Positions 1 through 7,322 of a stretch of 10,751 nt of DNA are shown one piece after another (position 1 is the first letter of the stretch; the number at the start of each line of letters is the position of its first letter). This DNA is from Pseudomonadota bacterium. GTDB lineage: Bacteria; Pseudomonadota; Alphaproteobacteria; Rhodobacterales; Rhodobacteraceae. Where the stretch lies: contig JAQCLA010000065.1 of NCBI GenBank assembly GCA_027592105.1, forward strand, positions 1-10,751, in the 5' to 3' direction. Under the pieces are notes generated by a model. The model saw only the letters and a list, made by a program, of their open reading frames with translations, did not search any database and had not been told where the DNA came from. The translations under genes were made by a program, and so were the position numbers.

Positions 1-1361
1 GGTTGGAATTCGGCCCGGCGCGCGATGGCGCTGTCTCACGCTGCGATCTTGTGCTGGATCTGACCGGCGCGCAGGCGCTGTTTCACCACACGCGCCCCGG
101 CTATCTGCGTGCCGATCCGCGCGACCCTGCCGCCGTTGCCGCCTTGGTGGCCGAGGCTGGTCAAATGGTCGGCGTCTTCGACAAGCCCAAATATATCGAT
201 TTCATTCCCGATCTCTGCGCGCATTCGCGCAACAAAAAGACCGGCTGCACCCGCTGCCTCGATCTTTGCCCAACCGGCGCGATCCTGTCCGCGGGCGATA
301 GCGTCGTCATCGACCCCGCGATCTGCGCGGGATGTGGGCAATGCGCGGCCGCATGTCCGACGGGTGCTGCATCTTACGCGCTGCCCGTGGTGGGGAGCCT
401 CGCCGCGCGCCTGCGCAGCGGCCTGTCGGCGTGGTTCGAGGCCGGTGGCCGCAGCGCGCCGGTCATCTTGTTCCATGACGAGGCGCATGGCGCTGCGTTG
501 ATCGACGCGATGGCGCGGTTCGGCCATGGCCTTCCCGCCCATGTCATTCCGGTGCAGATCAATGAACCCAGCCAGATCGGCCCGGAGATCATGGCCGCAT
601 CCCTTGCTTGGGGTGCAGGCGGGGTGCGTGTTCTGGCCCAAGACCGGCCCGCCCATCCGCTGGACGGGCTTGACAATACGCTGGATCTGATGGGCGCGAT
701 CTGTGCCGCGATGGGCCTGCACGACGAGAGCTGCGCGCTTGTGCAGACCGATGACCCCGATGTGCTGGAAACCGCGCTTTGGCAGAAAGCCACAGATGCG
801 CGCGCCGCGCGCTCCAGCTTTCTGCCGCCCGAGGACAAGCGTGGGCTTTTGACCTTGGCGATGGAAGAGTTGAACCGCACCGCACCAAGCCCGGCAGAGC
901 GCATCGACCTGCCAAAAGCTGCACCCTTTGGCAGCGTGCAGCTGAACCTCGACAGTTGCACGCTCTGCCTGTCGTGCGTGGGCGCCTGCCCAACAGGGGC
1001 GCTTGGCGACAACCCCGATAAGCCGATGTTGCGCTTTACCGAAAGCGCCTGTGTGCAATGCGGAATTTGCGCCGCGACCTGCCCCGAACAGGCCATCGCG
1101 ATCGAGGCGCGGATCGATTTCGCCGCTTGGGCCAACCCCAAGCGTATCCTCAAGGAAGAAGAGCCGTTCTGCTGCACCGCATGCGGCAAGGGCTTTGGCA
1201 CCGGGTCGAGCATTCGCCGCGTGATCGAGCGGCTCGATAGCCATTGGATGTTCTCGGGCGAGGATGGCGCGGCGCGCAAGCGGCTGCTGACGATGTGCGA
1301 TGATTGCCGCACGAAGGAAGTGGTGATGGCGGGCTTCGACCCGCATGAGCCGCCTGCCTGA
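1..1361 (+). CDS. 4Fe-4S polyferredoxin, formate dehydrogenase-cluster type (5' partial)
   Basis: The reading frame is open from the window edge (first whole codon at base 3) to TGA at 1359-1361, so the N terminus is missing; the TTG at base 3 has no upstream context to support it as a start. Four cysteine clusters are visible in the 452 residues seen. The first has unusual spacing, C72-x9-C82-x2-C85-x3-C89-P; three are canonical CxxCxxCxxxCP at C108-C118, C319-C329 and C350-C360. A further CxxC pair (C391/C394 and C432/C435) could bind zinc or iron. Residues about 150-240 between the two ferredoxin pairs resemble a MvhD/HdrA-like electron-transfer domain but lack its cysteines. The likely role is cytoplasmic electron transfer or maturation. 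From family knowledge, proteins of this architecture sit beside TorD-like chaperones and periplasmic formate dehydrogenase genes in Alphaproteobacteria; those genes would lie upstream, outside the window. The gene converges on the tungstate operon with a 15-bp gap. Confidence 0.85.
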   Translation, partial: LEFGPARDGAVSRCDLVLDLTGAQALFHHTRPGYLRADPRDPAAVAALVAEAGQMVGVFDKPKYIDFIPDLCAHSRNKKTGCTRCLDLCPTGAILSAGDSVVIDPAICAGCGQCAAACPTGAASYALPVVGSLAARLRSGLSAWFEAGGRSAPVILFHDEAHGAALIDAMARFGHGLPAHVIPVQINEPSQIGPEIMAASLAWGAGGVRVLAQDRPAHPLDGLDNTLDLMGAICAAMGLHDESCALVQTDDPDVLETALWQKATDARAARSSFLPPEDKRGLLTLAMEELNRTAPSPAERIDLPKAAPFGSVQLNLDSCTLCLSCVGACPTGALGDNPDKPMLRFTESACVQCGICAATCPEQAIAIEARIDFAAWANPKRILKEEEPFCCTACGKGFGTGSSIRRVIERLDSHWMFSGEDGAARKRLLTMCDDCRTKEVVMAGFDPHEPPA

Positions 1362-1376
1362 ACGCCGGATCGCGCC

Positions 1377-1904
1377 TTAGACAGCCAAAGCTGGCGGTGT
1401 GTCGGTCGCTGCGGCAAGGCACCATGCGATGGCTTGAGCTGGATCAGCCGCCACCTCGGCGGCAAGCCCTTCGGCAAAGTCGAGAAAGGCGTCCAGATTG
1501 CCCTGCGACACCGTTGTCAGGACAGGAATACCCGCGATCAGCGCGCGCCCGATCACCTCGCGGAAACCACCGCCCTCGGCCTCTTGCTTGCCGAATTTAT
1601 TGACTAACATGATCGCGGCGCGACCTTGATCGAGAACGCTTTCCACGCGCGCGACCGCATCGGCCAGACCGCGCGGATCAAGACGGCAACCCCGCGCATG
1701 GCGGCCACGATCTTCGGAGATCCGCAGCACATCTTCGCGGCCCAAAATCCGCAGGTCCATGTGACAGTGCCGTTCAGGGTCATATTCGACATTCAGCTGC
1801 ACCGCGCCGACGACAGCGATGCCGCGGGCGGCGAGCTGTTCGGCCAGCGTCATCATCAAGCGGTCGCCAGCGCCCCGCCCTGATGAAATCATATAGCCCA
1901 GCAT
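1377..1904 (-). CDS. DUF2478-type putative nucleotide-binding protein
   Basis: This 175-residue protein resembles the DUF2478 family, known from molybdenum/nitrogenase and ABC-transporter neighbourhoods and described as P-loop-like. The N-terminal SSGRGAGD (residues 7-14) sits where a phosphate-binding loop would be but does not match a Walker A motif. Other family-like segments are GAVQLN (33-38), RGCRLDPRGL (71-80), VNKFGKQEAEGGG (about 100-112) and IPVLTTV (about 125-131). The ATG at 1904 is preferred over an in-frame ATG at 1958: it has a G-rich run (1911-1916) six bases upstream, and the extra 18 residues are cysteine- and arginine-rich and unlike the family. It is the last gene of the tup/moeA operon, 83 bp after the MoeA fusion. 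Its function is unknown; a role in handling Mo/W or its cofactor is inferred from context. Confidence 0.8.
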   Translation of the reverse strand: MLGYMISSGRGAGDRLMMTLAEQLAARGIAVVGAVQLNVEYDPERHCHMDLRILGREDVLRISEDRGRHARGCRLDPRGLADAVARVESVLDQGRAAIMLVNKFGKQEAEGGGFREVIGRALIAGIPVLTTVSQGNLDAFLDFAEGLAAEVAADPAQAIAWCLAAATDTPPALAV

Positions 1905-1987
1905 CGACTGCCCCCCGCGCAAACCACCGTGAAGGCGGCAACGGCAATGCTTAGGCAAGCGCGCGCGGCCTTGTCAACGCCAGCGGG
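1905..1987 (-). promoter_or_regulatory. possible internal promoter ahead of the DUF2478 gene
   Basis: This 83-bp gap contains a perfect minus-strand TTGACA (complement of 1972-1977). Seventeen bases downstream is CTAAGC (complement of 1949-1954), a poor -10. It could allow some independent expression of the last gene, but the weak -10 makes this tentative. Confidence 0.25.
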
Positions 1988-3925
1988 TCAGCGCGGATCA
2001 AAGCCCAGCGCGCGCAAATCGCCCGCACTTTGGGCCAATGCCACCGTGAACGCCGCGATCGCCGCACCATCGCGGGGGTCTTCCCAGACCGCGAAATCAT
2101 AATGCTCATCGGCGACGGGCAGAAAGCCCAAGCCCAGCGCCTCGGCCACGGGCTTGATCGCAATGCCCCAATCCGCCCTGCCCTGCGCGATGCTGGCCGC
2201 AACCGCGTTATGGGAGTTGGGTTGGTTCCAATACCCCTGTGGCCGCGCCCCTGCCAGCAAGCGGTCGATCAAAATCCGTGTGCCCGCGCCTTGGTTGCGG
2301 TTGACCATGATCGCATCGCCATCGGCCAGCGCGACGGCCAGCGCATCATTCAGGTCACGGCCTTCGAAACAGGGATCGCCTTTGCGATAGACGATGCCCT
2401 GCATCCGCCGCCAACCGGGGATCAGCCGCATACCATCGGCCAGAAACGTGGTGTTGAAGGCATCGGTCGCGGGATCAAACAAATGGATGGGGGCGATATC
2501 GCATTCGCGCCGCTTCAGCGCCGCCAATCCACCCTGTGACCCGGTGGCAAGGATGCGCGCCTGCACCCCCTGCTCGGACAAGCGCCCCACCACCGCGTCA
2601 AGGCCGACACAATGGCTGCCGATCACGGCAAGCGCGGGTGCCCCGATGCCGGGGCCGAACAACGTGACCTCGGCCATGGTGCCGGGGGCAAGGCTTTCGA
2701 CAAGCGCAGGCACGGTGAGAAAGCCATCGGCCTGTGCAAAGGCCGTGACCGCGCCCGAGCCCTTGGCCACGGGATGGGCGACCCGCCCATCTGGTCCTTC
2801 GGTCAATGCCACCATCGCGAATTCGGTGCGCCCAAGCTCCGAGGTCAAGCGCAAGGGCAAGCGCGCCGTGATCCGGGCTGTGTTTTGCGGCGGCAAACCG
2901 GCCATCATCCGCAGCGCCGGCGCGACCAACTCGTGGAAGGTGAACATGGCCGAGGTCGGAAACCCCGGCAAAACCACCACCGGTTTGCCGTCACACACCG
3001 CAAGGCAGAGCGGCTTGCCGGGCTTGAGCGCCACGCCATGCGCGACGATACCCGGCGCACCCAAACCCGCGATGACCTTGGTCGTCAAATCGCCCGCACC
3101 TTTGGATGTTCCGCCCGACAAGATCAGCGCGTCATGCGCGGCAAAGGCTGCTTGAACGGCGGCGAAAAGCTGTTCGGCATCATCGGGTATGGCGCCCAGA
3201 TGCACCGCCTCGCACCCGTTCTCGCGCAGTGCTGCTGCAATCACAGGCCCGTTGGAATCATACACCCCGGCCGGGCGCAGCGGTTGACCCGGTTGGACCA
3301 ATTCATCGCCCGTCGACAACACGGCAACCCTTGGCCTGCGCCAGACAGGCGCGCGATCAAGCCCGACGGCAGCCAACATCGCAACCTCGCGCGCGCCGAT
3401 CACCACGCCTTTGCGCAACAAAATCTGGCCGCGCGCGATGTCGGACCCGGCGAAGGAAATGAATGTGCCGGGCGCCAGCGCGCGGGCCACTGCGATCCCA
3501 TCCCCCTCGGGCTCGGTATGTTCGATCATCACCACGGCATCGGCCCCGCGTGGGATCGGCCCGCCGGTTGCGATGGGGGTTGCCGTGCCGGGGGTGACGG
3601 GCAAGCCGGGCGCTGTGCCGCAATGGATCACCTCCGCATTGAGGCGCAGACGCACAGGCGCCACATCGGAGGCATCGAAAAGATCGGCTGCGCGCACCGC
3701 AAAACCATCCACCACCGCGCGATCAAATGGCGGCGCATCGACGGGGGCCGCAATATCGCAGCCCAAAACACGCCCCAAAAGCAGGTCGAGGCCCAGCTCT
3801 TCCAGGCCAAGCGGACGCGGGCGCAGCGCCGCGACGAAAGCCGCCTCCGCCGCATCGCGCGACAAAACCTGCAGGAATTGCTCCTGCTGCGGTGGGCTGG
3901 ACGACGGGGGGGTGGCGTCTTGCAT
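1988..3925 (-). CDS. moeA: MoeA molybdopterin molybdenumtransferase fused to a PBP-like domain
   Basis: The protein has 645 residues against about 400 for a plain MoeA. Residues about 20-425 are MoeA, which inserts molybdate or tungstate into adenylylated molybdopterin in the cytoplasm. Visible motifs are FDRAVVDGFAVR (67-78), TGGPIPRGADAVV (120-132), the substrate-binding STGDEL (204-209), SGGTSKGAGDL (270-280, variant of the usual GGxSxGdyD), KPGKP (301-305) and LPGFPTSA (319-326, usually LPGNPVSA). Residues about 430-645 form a PBP-like domain, with GSQGGL (462-467), IHLFDP (480-485), MQGIVY (508-513) and NQGAGTR (544-550). MoeA-PBP fusions are known in archaea and bacteria; the PBP part is usually thought to bind an oxyanion or cofactor-related ligand. 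It has no signal peptide, so it should be cytosolic. Its ATG shares a base with the TGA of the preceding gene (TGATG) and no good Shine-Dalgarno is visible, so translation is probably coupled. Tungsten as the metal is inferred from the tup genes. Confidence 0.9.
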   Translation of the reverse strand: MQDATPPSSSPPQQEQFLQVLSRDAAEAAFVAALRPRPLGLEELGLDLLLGRVLGCDIAAPVDAPPFDRAVVDGFAVRAADLFDASDVAPVRLRLNAEVIHCGTAPGLPVTPGTATPIATGGPIPRGADAVVMIEHTEPEGDGIAVARALAPGTFISFAGSDIARGQILLRKGVVIGAREVAMLAAVGLDRAPVWRRPRVAVLSTGDELVQPGQPLRPAGVYDSNGPVIAAALRENGCEAVHLGAIPDDAEQLFAAVQAAFAAHDALILSGGTSKGAGDLTTKVIAGLGAPGIVAHGVALKPGKPLCLAVCDGKPVVVLPGFPTSAMFTFHELVAPALRMMAGLPPQNTARITARLPLRLTSELGRTEFAMVALTEGPDGRVAHPVAKGSGAVTAFAQADGFLTVPALVESLAPGTMAEVTLFGPGIGAPALAVIGSHCVGLDAVVGRLSEQGVQARILATGSQGGLAALKRRECDIAPIHLFDPATDAFNTTFLADGMRLIPGWRRMQGIVYRKGDPCFEGRDLNDALAVALADGDAIMVNRNQGAGTRILIDRLLAGARPQGYWNQPNSHNAVAASIAQGRADWGIAIKPVAEALGLGFLPVADEHYDFAVWEDPRDGAAIAAFTVALAQSAGDLRALGFDPR

Positions 3926-4908
3926 CAGGTTCGACCCAAAGGGGAGGAAAGGGAAATTCCAGCTAGCGTGGCCCCTGCTGCAAGGCCCTCGCTCTCAGGC
4001 GGGATGATGGCGAAGGCATCCGCCGTGGCAAGGTTGGCCAAAGTCACGCTGCCTGCTGGGCCGGGGTGCCATCCGTCGTCTTGCCGGGACAACAGCACCA
4101 AATCGGACATGCCGAGCGCCGAGGCGAGTTTGCGGCCCAAGGGTCGCGCTGCGCTAAGGGGGGTGGTCATGCTCAACGCAGCCATGGCAGGCACAGCCAA
4201 GGCAAGACAAGCGGCCACCATGCCATCGAAGCGTCGTGGTATGCTGAGAACCAGCGCGCTTTGCTCATGCGCCAACCACGCCGTTTCGGCGGGGGAAAGC
4301 GCAAGGCGCTGCTGGGTGCTGCGCGTCGGCTGCAAAATCAGATGTGGCGCATCATCGACGATCTGCGCGCCGAGTTTGACCAGAAAACGATGGGCGAATG
4401 CGGCTTGGTCAGGATCAGGCAAGTCAATGGCCACGCGCGGTCGGCGAATGCTGCAATCGCGCAGCCCCGAAAGAGCCGCGACCAAGCAAAGCCGCTCGCT
4501 CAGGCGCGCACCAGTGGGCGCGATCAGCGCGCCTGCACGCCCGTCATGGCCAGCGCGGCGCACGGCAAATCCGGGGCTGACCGGGCGGATCGCCTCCCAC
4601 CCCGCTTGGGTGTGTTCGACCCAATCGGGGGGCAACACCGCATCGCTGCCCGGTGGCAAAGGGTCAGCAGGCAAAAGGCGCAGGGGCGCTTGCAGCGCGA
4701 TCGGCAAGCTCGCACTTGCGCCGGTCAGGTCCAATGCCGTGACGGCAAAGCCTTCGCGCAGTGCCTCGGGCAGCGGGGGCATATCGCTGGGAAAGTGCAG
4801 CGCCTCGGCCAGAACGGCGCCAAGCGCATCAGACATCGGCACGCGTTCTGCCGGCGCAGGGATGACATCGCGCAGCGCCAGATGCAGGCAATGATCAAGA
4901 GCGGTCAT
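3925..4908 (-). CDS. degenerate MoeA paralogue (molybdopterin-binding protein)
   Basis: This 327-residue protein follows the MoeA fold but has lost its signature residues. LPEALREGFAV (about 47-57) replaces the P.FD.S.MDGYAV segment, with Glu for the conserved Asp. PLPPGSDAVLP (about 83-93) matches the TGA.lP.GADaVv region. Where STGDEL should be there is only RRPRVAIDLPDPD, and neither SGGxSxG nor KPGKP/LPGNPxSA is present. The C-terminal part (GPAGSVTLANLATADAFAII) fits MoeA domain IV. It probably does not catalyse metal insertion and may instead partner the active MoeA encoded immediately downstream, with which it overlaps by one base. ATG 4908 is chosen because GGGCGG lies about 10 bases upstream; ATG 4917, three codons earlier, is too close to that motif. 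The longer reading to 5082 overlaps tupA and is rejected. Confidence 0.8.
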   Translation of the reverse strand: MTALDHCLHLALRDVIPAPAERVPMSDALGAVLAEALHFPSDMPPLPEALREGFAVTALDLTGASASLPIALQAPLRLLPADPLPPGSDAVLPPDWVEHTQAGWEAIRPVSPGFAVRRAGHDGRAGALIAPTGARLSERLCLVAALSGLRDCSIRRPRVAIDLPDPDQAAFAHRFLVKLGAQIVDDAPHLILQPTRSTQQRLALSPAETAWLAHEQSALVLSIPRRFDGMVAACLALAVPAMAALSMTTPLSAARPLGRKLASALGMSDLVLLSRQDDGWHPGPAGSVTLANLATADAFAIIPPESEGLAAGATLAGISLSSPLGRT

Positions 4909-4948
4909 GCTTTCCATACCGCCCGATCTAGTGCGCGCGATCAGCGAA

Positions 4949-4981
4949 GGCCAGTGTGCGCGAAAATGCGCGGCACTGGCC
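4949..4981 (-). other. strong hairpin between tupA and the moeA-like gene
   Basis: GGCCAGTG (4949-4956) and CACTGGCC (4974-4981) form a perfect 8-bp outer stem. CGCG/CGCG (4959-4962, 4969-4972) adds an inner stem around a six-base loop. No T-run follows on the minus strand, so it is not a standard intrinsic terminator. Its place just 3' of the binding-protein gene in an ABC operon fits an mRNA-stabilising or partial-termination element that keeps TupA more abundant than downstream products. That role is inferred. Confidence 0.6.
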
Positions 4982-4997
4982 CTGATGCGCGGCGGCT

Positions 4998-5813
4998 TTA
5001 CTGTGCCGATGGGAAGAACAACTGCTCGCCCCCGACTGTGAAGCTGGCGATGGCCTGTTGTCCGGCATCGGACAAGATCCAATCGATAAAGGCCTGACCT
5101 TGCTCAGCTTTTACATGACCGTGCCGCTCTGGATTGACCAGAATGATGCCATAGGGATTGAACAGCACCGGGTCGCCTTCGGATACGATCTCGAGCGGGC
5201 CACGGTTCTGGAACGACAGCCAAGTGCCGCGATCGGTCAGCGCATAGGCCGGAACCTGTGCCGCCGTGTTGAGCGTGGCGCCCATGCCCGAGCCGGTCGA
5301 CAAATACCATTCGCCCGCCGGTTCGATGCCGGCCGCAGCCCATAGCGCCTTTTCAGCGGAATGGGTGCCGCTGTCATCCCCGCGCGATGCAAAAGACGCG
5401 GGCGCCCCCGCAATTGCGGTCATCGCGGCGGCGGCTGTATCTGTCGCGCGCACGCCTGCCGGATCATCGCCGGGGCCGACAATAACGAAATCATTATACA
5501 TCACATCAAAGCGTTGCACCCCGTAGCCCTCGGCCACGAAAGCCTCTTCCTGCGCGCGGGCATGGACAAAGACGACATCGGCATCGCCGCGCCGTCCGGT
5601 CTCCAAAGCTTGGCCCGTCCCTTGCGACACCACGCGCACTTCGACCCCGGTATCAGCCTGAAAGATGGGAAGGATATGCCCGAAAAGCCCTGAATTCTCT
5701 GTCGAGGTGGTCGAGGCGACAGTGATGAACGCCTGCGCGCTGGCCGAAAACGCTGCCAGCATGGCAAGGCCAGAAGCAAAGCCCAAAAGGGTGAAACGGC
5801 GTGTACGGGTCAT
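4998..5813 (-). CDS. tupA: tungstate ABC transporter, substrate-binding protein TupA
   Basis: This 271-residue periplasmic protein captures tungstate for the TupBC permease. Residues 1-28 are a Sec signal peptide: basic start, hydrophobic stretch and an ASAQA cleavage region. The mature part carries TupA hallmarks: TTSTENSG (35-42, oxyanion pocket), GTGQAL (65-70), GDADVVFVH (76-84), MYNDFVIVGP (105-114) and SRGDDSGTHSAEK (143-155). The arginine and serine/threonine residues of this last motif contribute to oxyanion binding in characterised TupA proteins. Length and motif order are typical, and the TTST and YNDF motifs favour TupA over ModA. A GGGAG sequence ten bases before the ATG supports the start. 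It lies 19 bp after tupC. Preference for tungstate over molybdate is from family membership and is not shown by the sequence alone. Confidence 0.95.
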   Translation of the reverse strand: MTRTRRFTLLGFASGLAMLAAFSASAQAFITVASTTSTENSGLFGHILPIFQADTGVEVRVVSQGTGQALETGRRGDADVVFVHARAQEEAFVAEGYGVQRFDVMYNDFVIVGPGDDPAGVRATDTAAAAMTAIAGAPASFASRGDDSGTHSAEKALWAAAGIEPAGEWYLSTGSGMGATLNTAAQVPAYALTDRGTWLSFQNRGPLEIVSEGDPVLFNPYGIILVNPERHGHVKAEQGQAFIDWILSDAGQQAIASFTVGGEQLFFPSAQ

Positions 5814-5832
5814 GGTAATTTTCTCCCGTTGG

Positions 5833-6564
5833 TTACCAGATCAAATCGCCCGCGAGATAGGCGCGGGCCTCGGGGGCTTGCGGCCCCGCGAAGAAATCAG
5901 CGGCAGGGCGATGTTCGATCAGCTGTCCGCGATGAAGAAAGGCCACGTCCTCGGCCAGCCGCCGTGCCTGCCCCAGATTATGGGTCGTCAGCACGATGGT
6001 GATGCCCTCGGCCGAGAAGCTTTCGATCATCTCTTCGATCATGCGGGTGGCCGAGGGATCGAGCGCGGATGTCGGCTCATCAAGAAACAACACCTCCGGC
6101 GTCATGGTCCAAGCGCGTGCAAGCGCCAGCCGCTGCTGTTCGCCCCCAGACAACAGCCGTGCGGGCTGGTCGGCCAATGGGTCAAGGCCGAAACGCGCCA
6201 AGGTGCGGGCCACCATGTCGCGCCGCGACAACCGCGACAGGCCGCGCAAAGCGAGCGGATAGTCGAGATTGGCCGCGACCGAGCGGCGCAACAGGACAGG
6301 GCGTTGAAACACCATCGCTTGGGCCGTGGGCCGGGATGAGCCATCTGCCCAAATGCAGCGCCCCGCCGTCGGCGCGATCAGCCCATGACATAGCCGCAAC
6401 AACAGGCTTTTGCCCGCCCCGTTCGCGCCCAAGACGACCAAGCGGCGACCTGGCTTCACGATAAGCGAGATGTCGGACAAAAGGGGCTTATCGCCTACCG
6501 CGTAGCTTGCCCCCTCCAATCGCAGCGGCAAAATCGCGGAGGTTATGGGGCGCATCTGCGTCAT
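5833..6564 (-). CDS. tupC: tungstate ABC transporter, ATP-binding protein TupC
   Basis: This 243-residue ATPase energises tungstate import from the cytoplasmic face. It has a complete nucleotide-binding domain: Walker A GANGAGKS (46-53), Q-loop glutamine at 87, signature LSGGEQQR (138-145), Walker B VLFLDEPT (158-165), D-loop SALD and switch histidine 195 (TTHN). There is no C-terminal TOBE/MOP extension of the kind ModC carries, which fits TupC. The ATG at 6564 overlaps the tupB stop as ATGA, indicating translational coupling. The longer frame reaching 6819 would run across tupB and is rejected. Confidence 0.92.
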   Translation of the reverse strand: MTQMRPITSAILPLRLEGASYAVGDKPLLSDISLIVKPGRRLVVLGANGAGKSLLLRLCHGLIAPTAGRCIWADGSSRPTAQAMVFQRPVLLRRSVAANLDYPLALRGLSRLSRRDMVARTLARFGLDPLADQPARLLSGGEQQRLALARAWTMTPEVLFLDEPTSALDPSATRMIEEMIESFSAEGITIVLTTHNLGQARRLAEDVAFLHRGQLIEHRPAADFFAGPQAPEARAYLAGDLIW

Positions 6565-7256
6565 CCCAACCGCCCCCGCGCCCATTGCCCGGCACCCCAT
6601 GCGACCGCGTTGAGGGTCAAGGTCAAGCTCAACAAGATGATGCCCAGCGCCACGGCCAACCCAAGATTGCCGCGGCTGGTTTCCAACGTGATGGCGGTGG
6701 TCATGGTGCGCGTATGGCCCGCGATGTTGCCACCCACGATCAAGACGGCGCCCACCTCGGCGCTGGCGCGACCAAAACCCGCCAAAACCCCGGTCAAAAG
6801 GCTGACCCGCCCATCCCACAGCAAGGTCGGCACGGCACGCAGGCGGCTGGCACCAAGGCTTTGCAGATGTTCGCGGTATTCATCCCAGATATCCGCAACC
6901 ACCGAGCGCGTCAGCGACACCACGATGGGCAGGATCAGCACTGTTTGCGCAAGGATCATCGCCTCGGGCGTGAACAAGAGCGCAAGATCACCCAAAGGGC
7001 CGGAGCGCGACAGCATCAGATAAACGATCAAACCCGCAACAACAGGCGGCAAGCCCATGAGCGCGTTGAACAAAACGATCACCGCACCGCGCCCTGGAAA
7101 ACGTGCCAAGGCCAAGGCCGCGCCTAGGGGAAGACCGATCGCGCATGCCACCAAAACAGCCGTCAATGTCACGCGCAACGACAGGCCAATGATCTGCATC
7201 AGCGCGGGATCGGCGGCCAGAATGAGGCCAAGCGCGGTTGTGAATGGCCCGTCCAA
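6561..7256 (-). CDS. tupB: tungstate ABC transporter, permease TupB
   Basis: This is a 231-residue inner-membrane permease with about five to six hydrophobic helices. Its EAA-type coupling loop (EYREHLQSLGASRLRAVP, about residues 127-144) contacts the ATPase. The sequence matches the TupB branch of the ModB/CysT-like permeases, including NALMGLPPVVAGL in the middle. The start is placed at TTG 7256 because a GGGGAG Shine-Dalgarno lies seven bases upstream and the resulting length is normal for TupB. The first in-frame ATG, at 7328, would add a cysteine-rich leader running through the regulatory repeats and is unlikely. It is the first gene of the operon and is divergent from the regulator gene. 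Confidence 0.92.
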   Translation of the reverse strand: MDGPFTTALGLILAADPALMQIIGLSLRVTLTAVLVACAIGLPLGAALALARFPGRGAVIVLFNALMGLPPVVAGLIVYLMLSRSGPLGDLALLFTPEAMILAQTVLILPIVVSLTRSVVADIWDEYREHLQSLGASRLRAVPTLLWDGRVSLLTGVLAGFGRASAEVGAVLIVGGNIAGHTRTMTTAITLETSRGNLGLAVALGIILLSLTLTLNAVAWGAGQWARGRLG

Positions 7257-7263
7257 ATGCAAT

Positions 7264-7270
7264 CTCCCCA
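7264..7270 (-). promoter_or_regulatory. Shine-Dalgarno deciding the tupB TTG start
   Basis: The minus strand reads TGGGGAG here. It is seven bases before TTG 7256 and only one base before an alternative TTG at 7262, so it selects 7256. Confidence 0.65.
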
Positions 7271-7281
7271 GAAGCTGCTGG

Positions 7282-7311
7282 AAATTAGAGCAAAACTGCA
7301 ATATCCTGCAA
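7282..7311 (-). promoter_or_regulatory. candidate tup operon promoter
   Basis: On the minus strand, TTGCAG (complement of 7306-7311) and TAATTT (complement of 7282-7287) are separated by 18 bases, a plausible sigma-70-type -35/-10 pair about 25 bases before the tupB start. The -35 overlaps one TGCA word of the candidate operator, which would suit repression. It was found by eye only. Confidence 0.4.
7297..7310. promoter_or_regulatory. TGCA-N6-TGCA candidate operator, tupB side
   Basis: Two TGCA words lie exactly 10 bp apart with core ATATCC. The core is the reverse complement of GGATAT in the regulator-side site (7329-7334), so the two sites face each other as a larger imperfect inverted repeat. 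The site overlaps the candidate tup promoter -35. Confidence 0.55.
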
Positions 7312-7322
7312 CAATGGAATAA

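Noticed and set aside
36..1346. 436-codon open frame on the minus strand
   Set aside because: It is antisense to the polyferredoxin, whose cysteine motifs are unmistakable. The antisense protein shows no family features.
1384..1395. GCCA-AAGC-TGGC as a terminator of the tup/moeA operon
   Set aside because: It has only a 4-bp stem, lies within the DUF2478 coding sequence and has no T-run.
2612..4894. 760-codon open frame on the plus strand
   Set aside because: It lies opposite the two MoeA genes and is rich in Arg, Gln and Ala with no recognisable domain. It is a shadow of high GC content.
6565..6819. N-terminal extension of tupC
   Set aside because: It overlaps tupB in another frame and has low-complexity content. 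The ATGA overlap at 6561-6564 gives the proper start.
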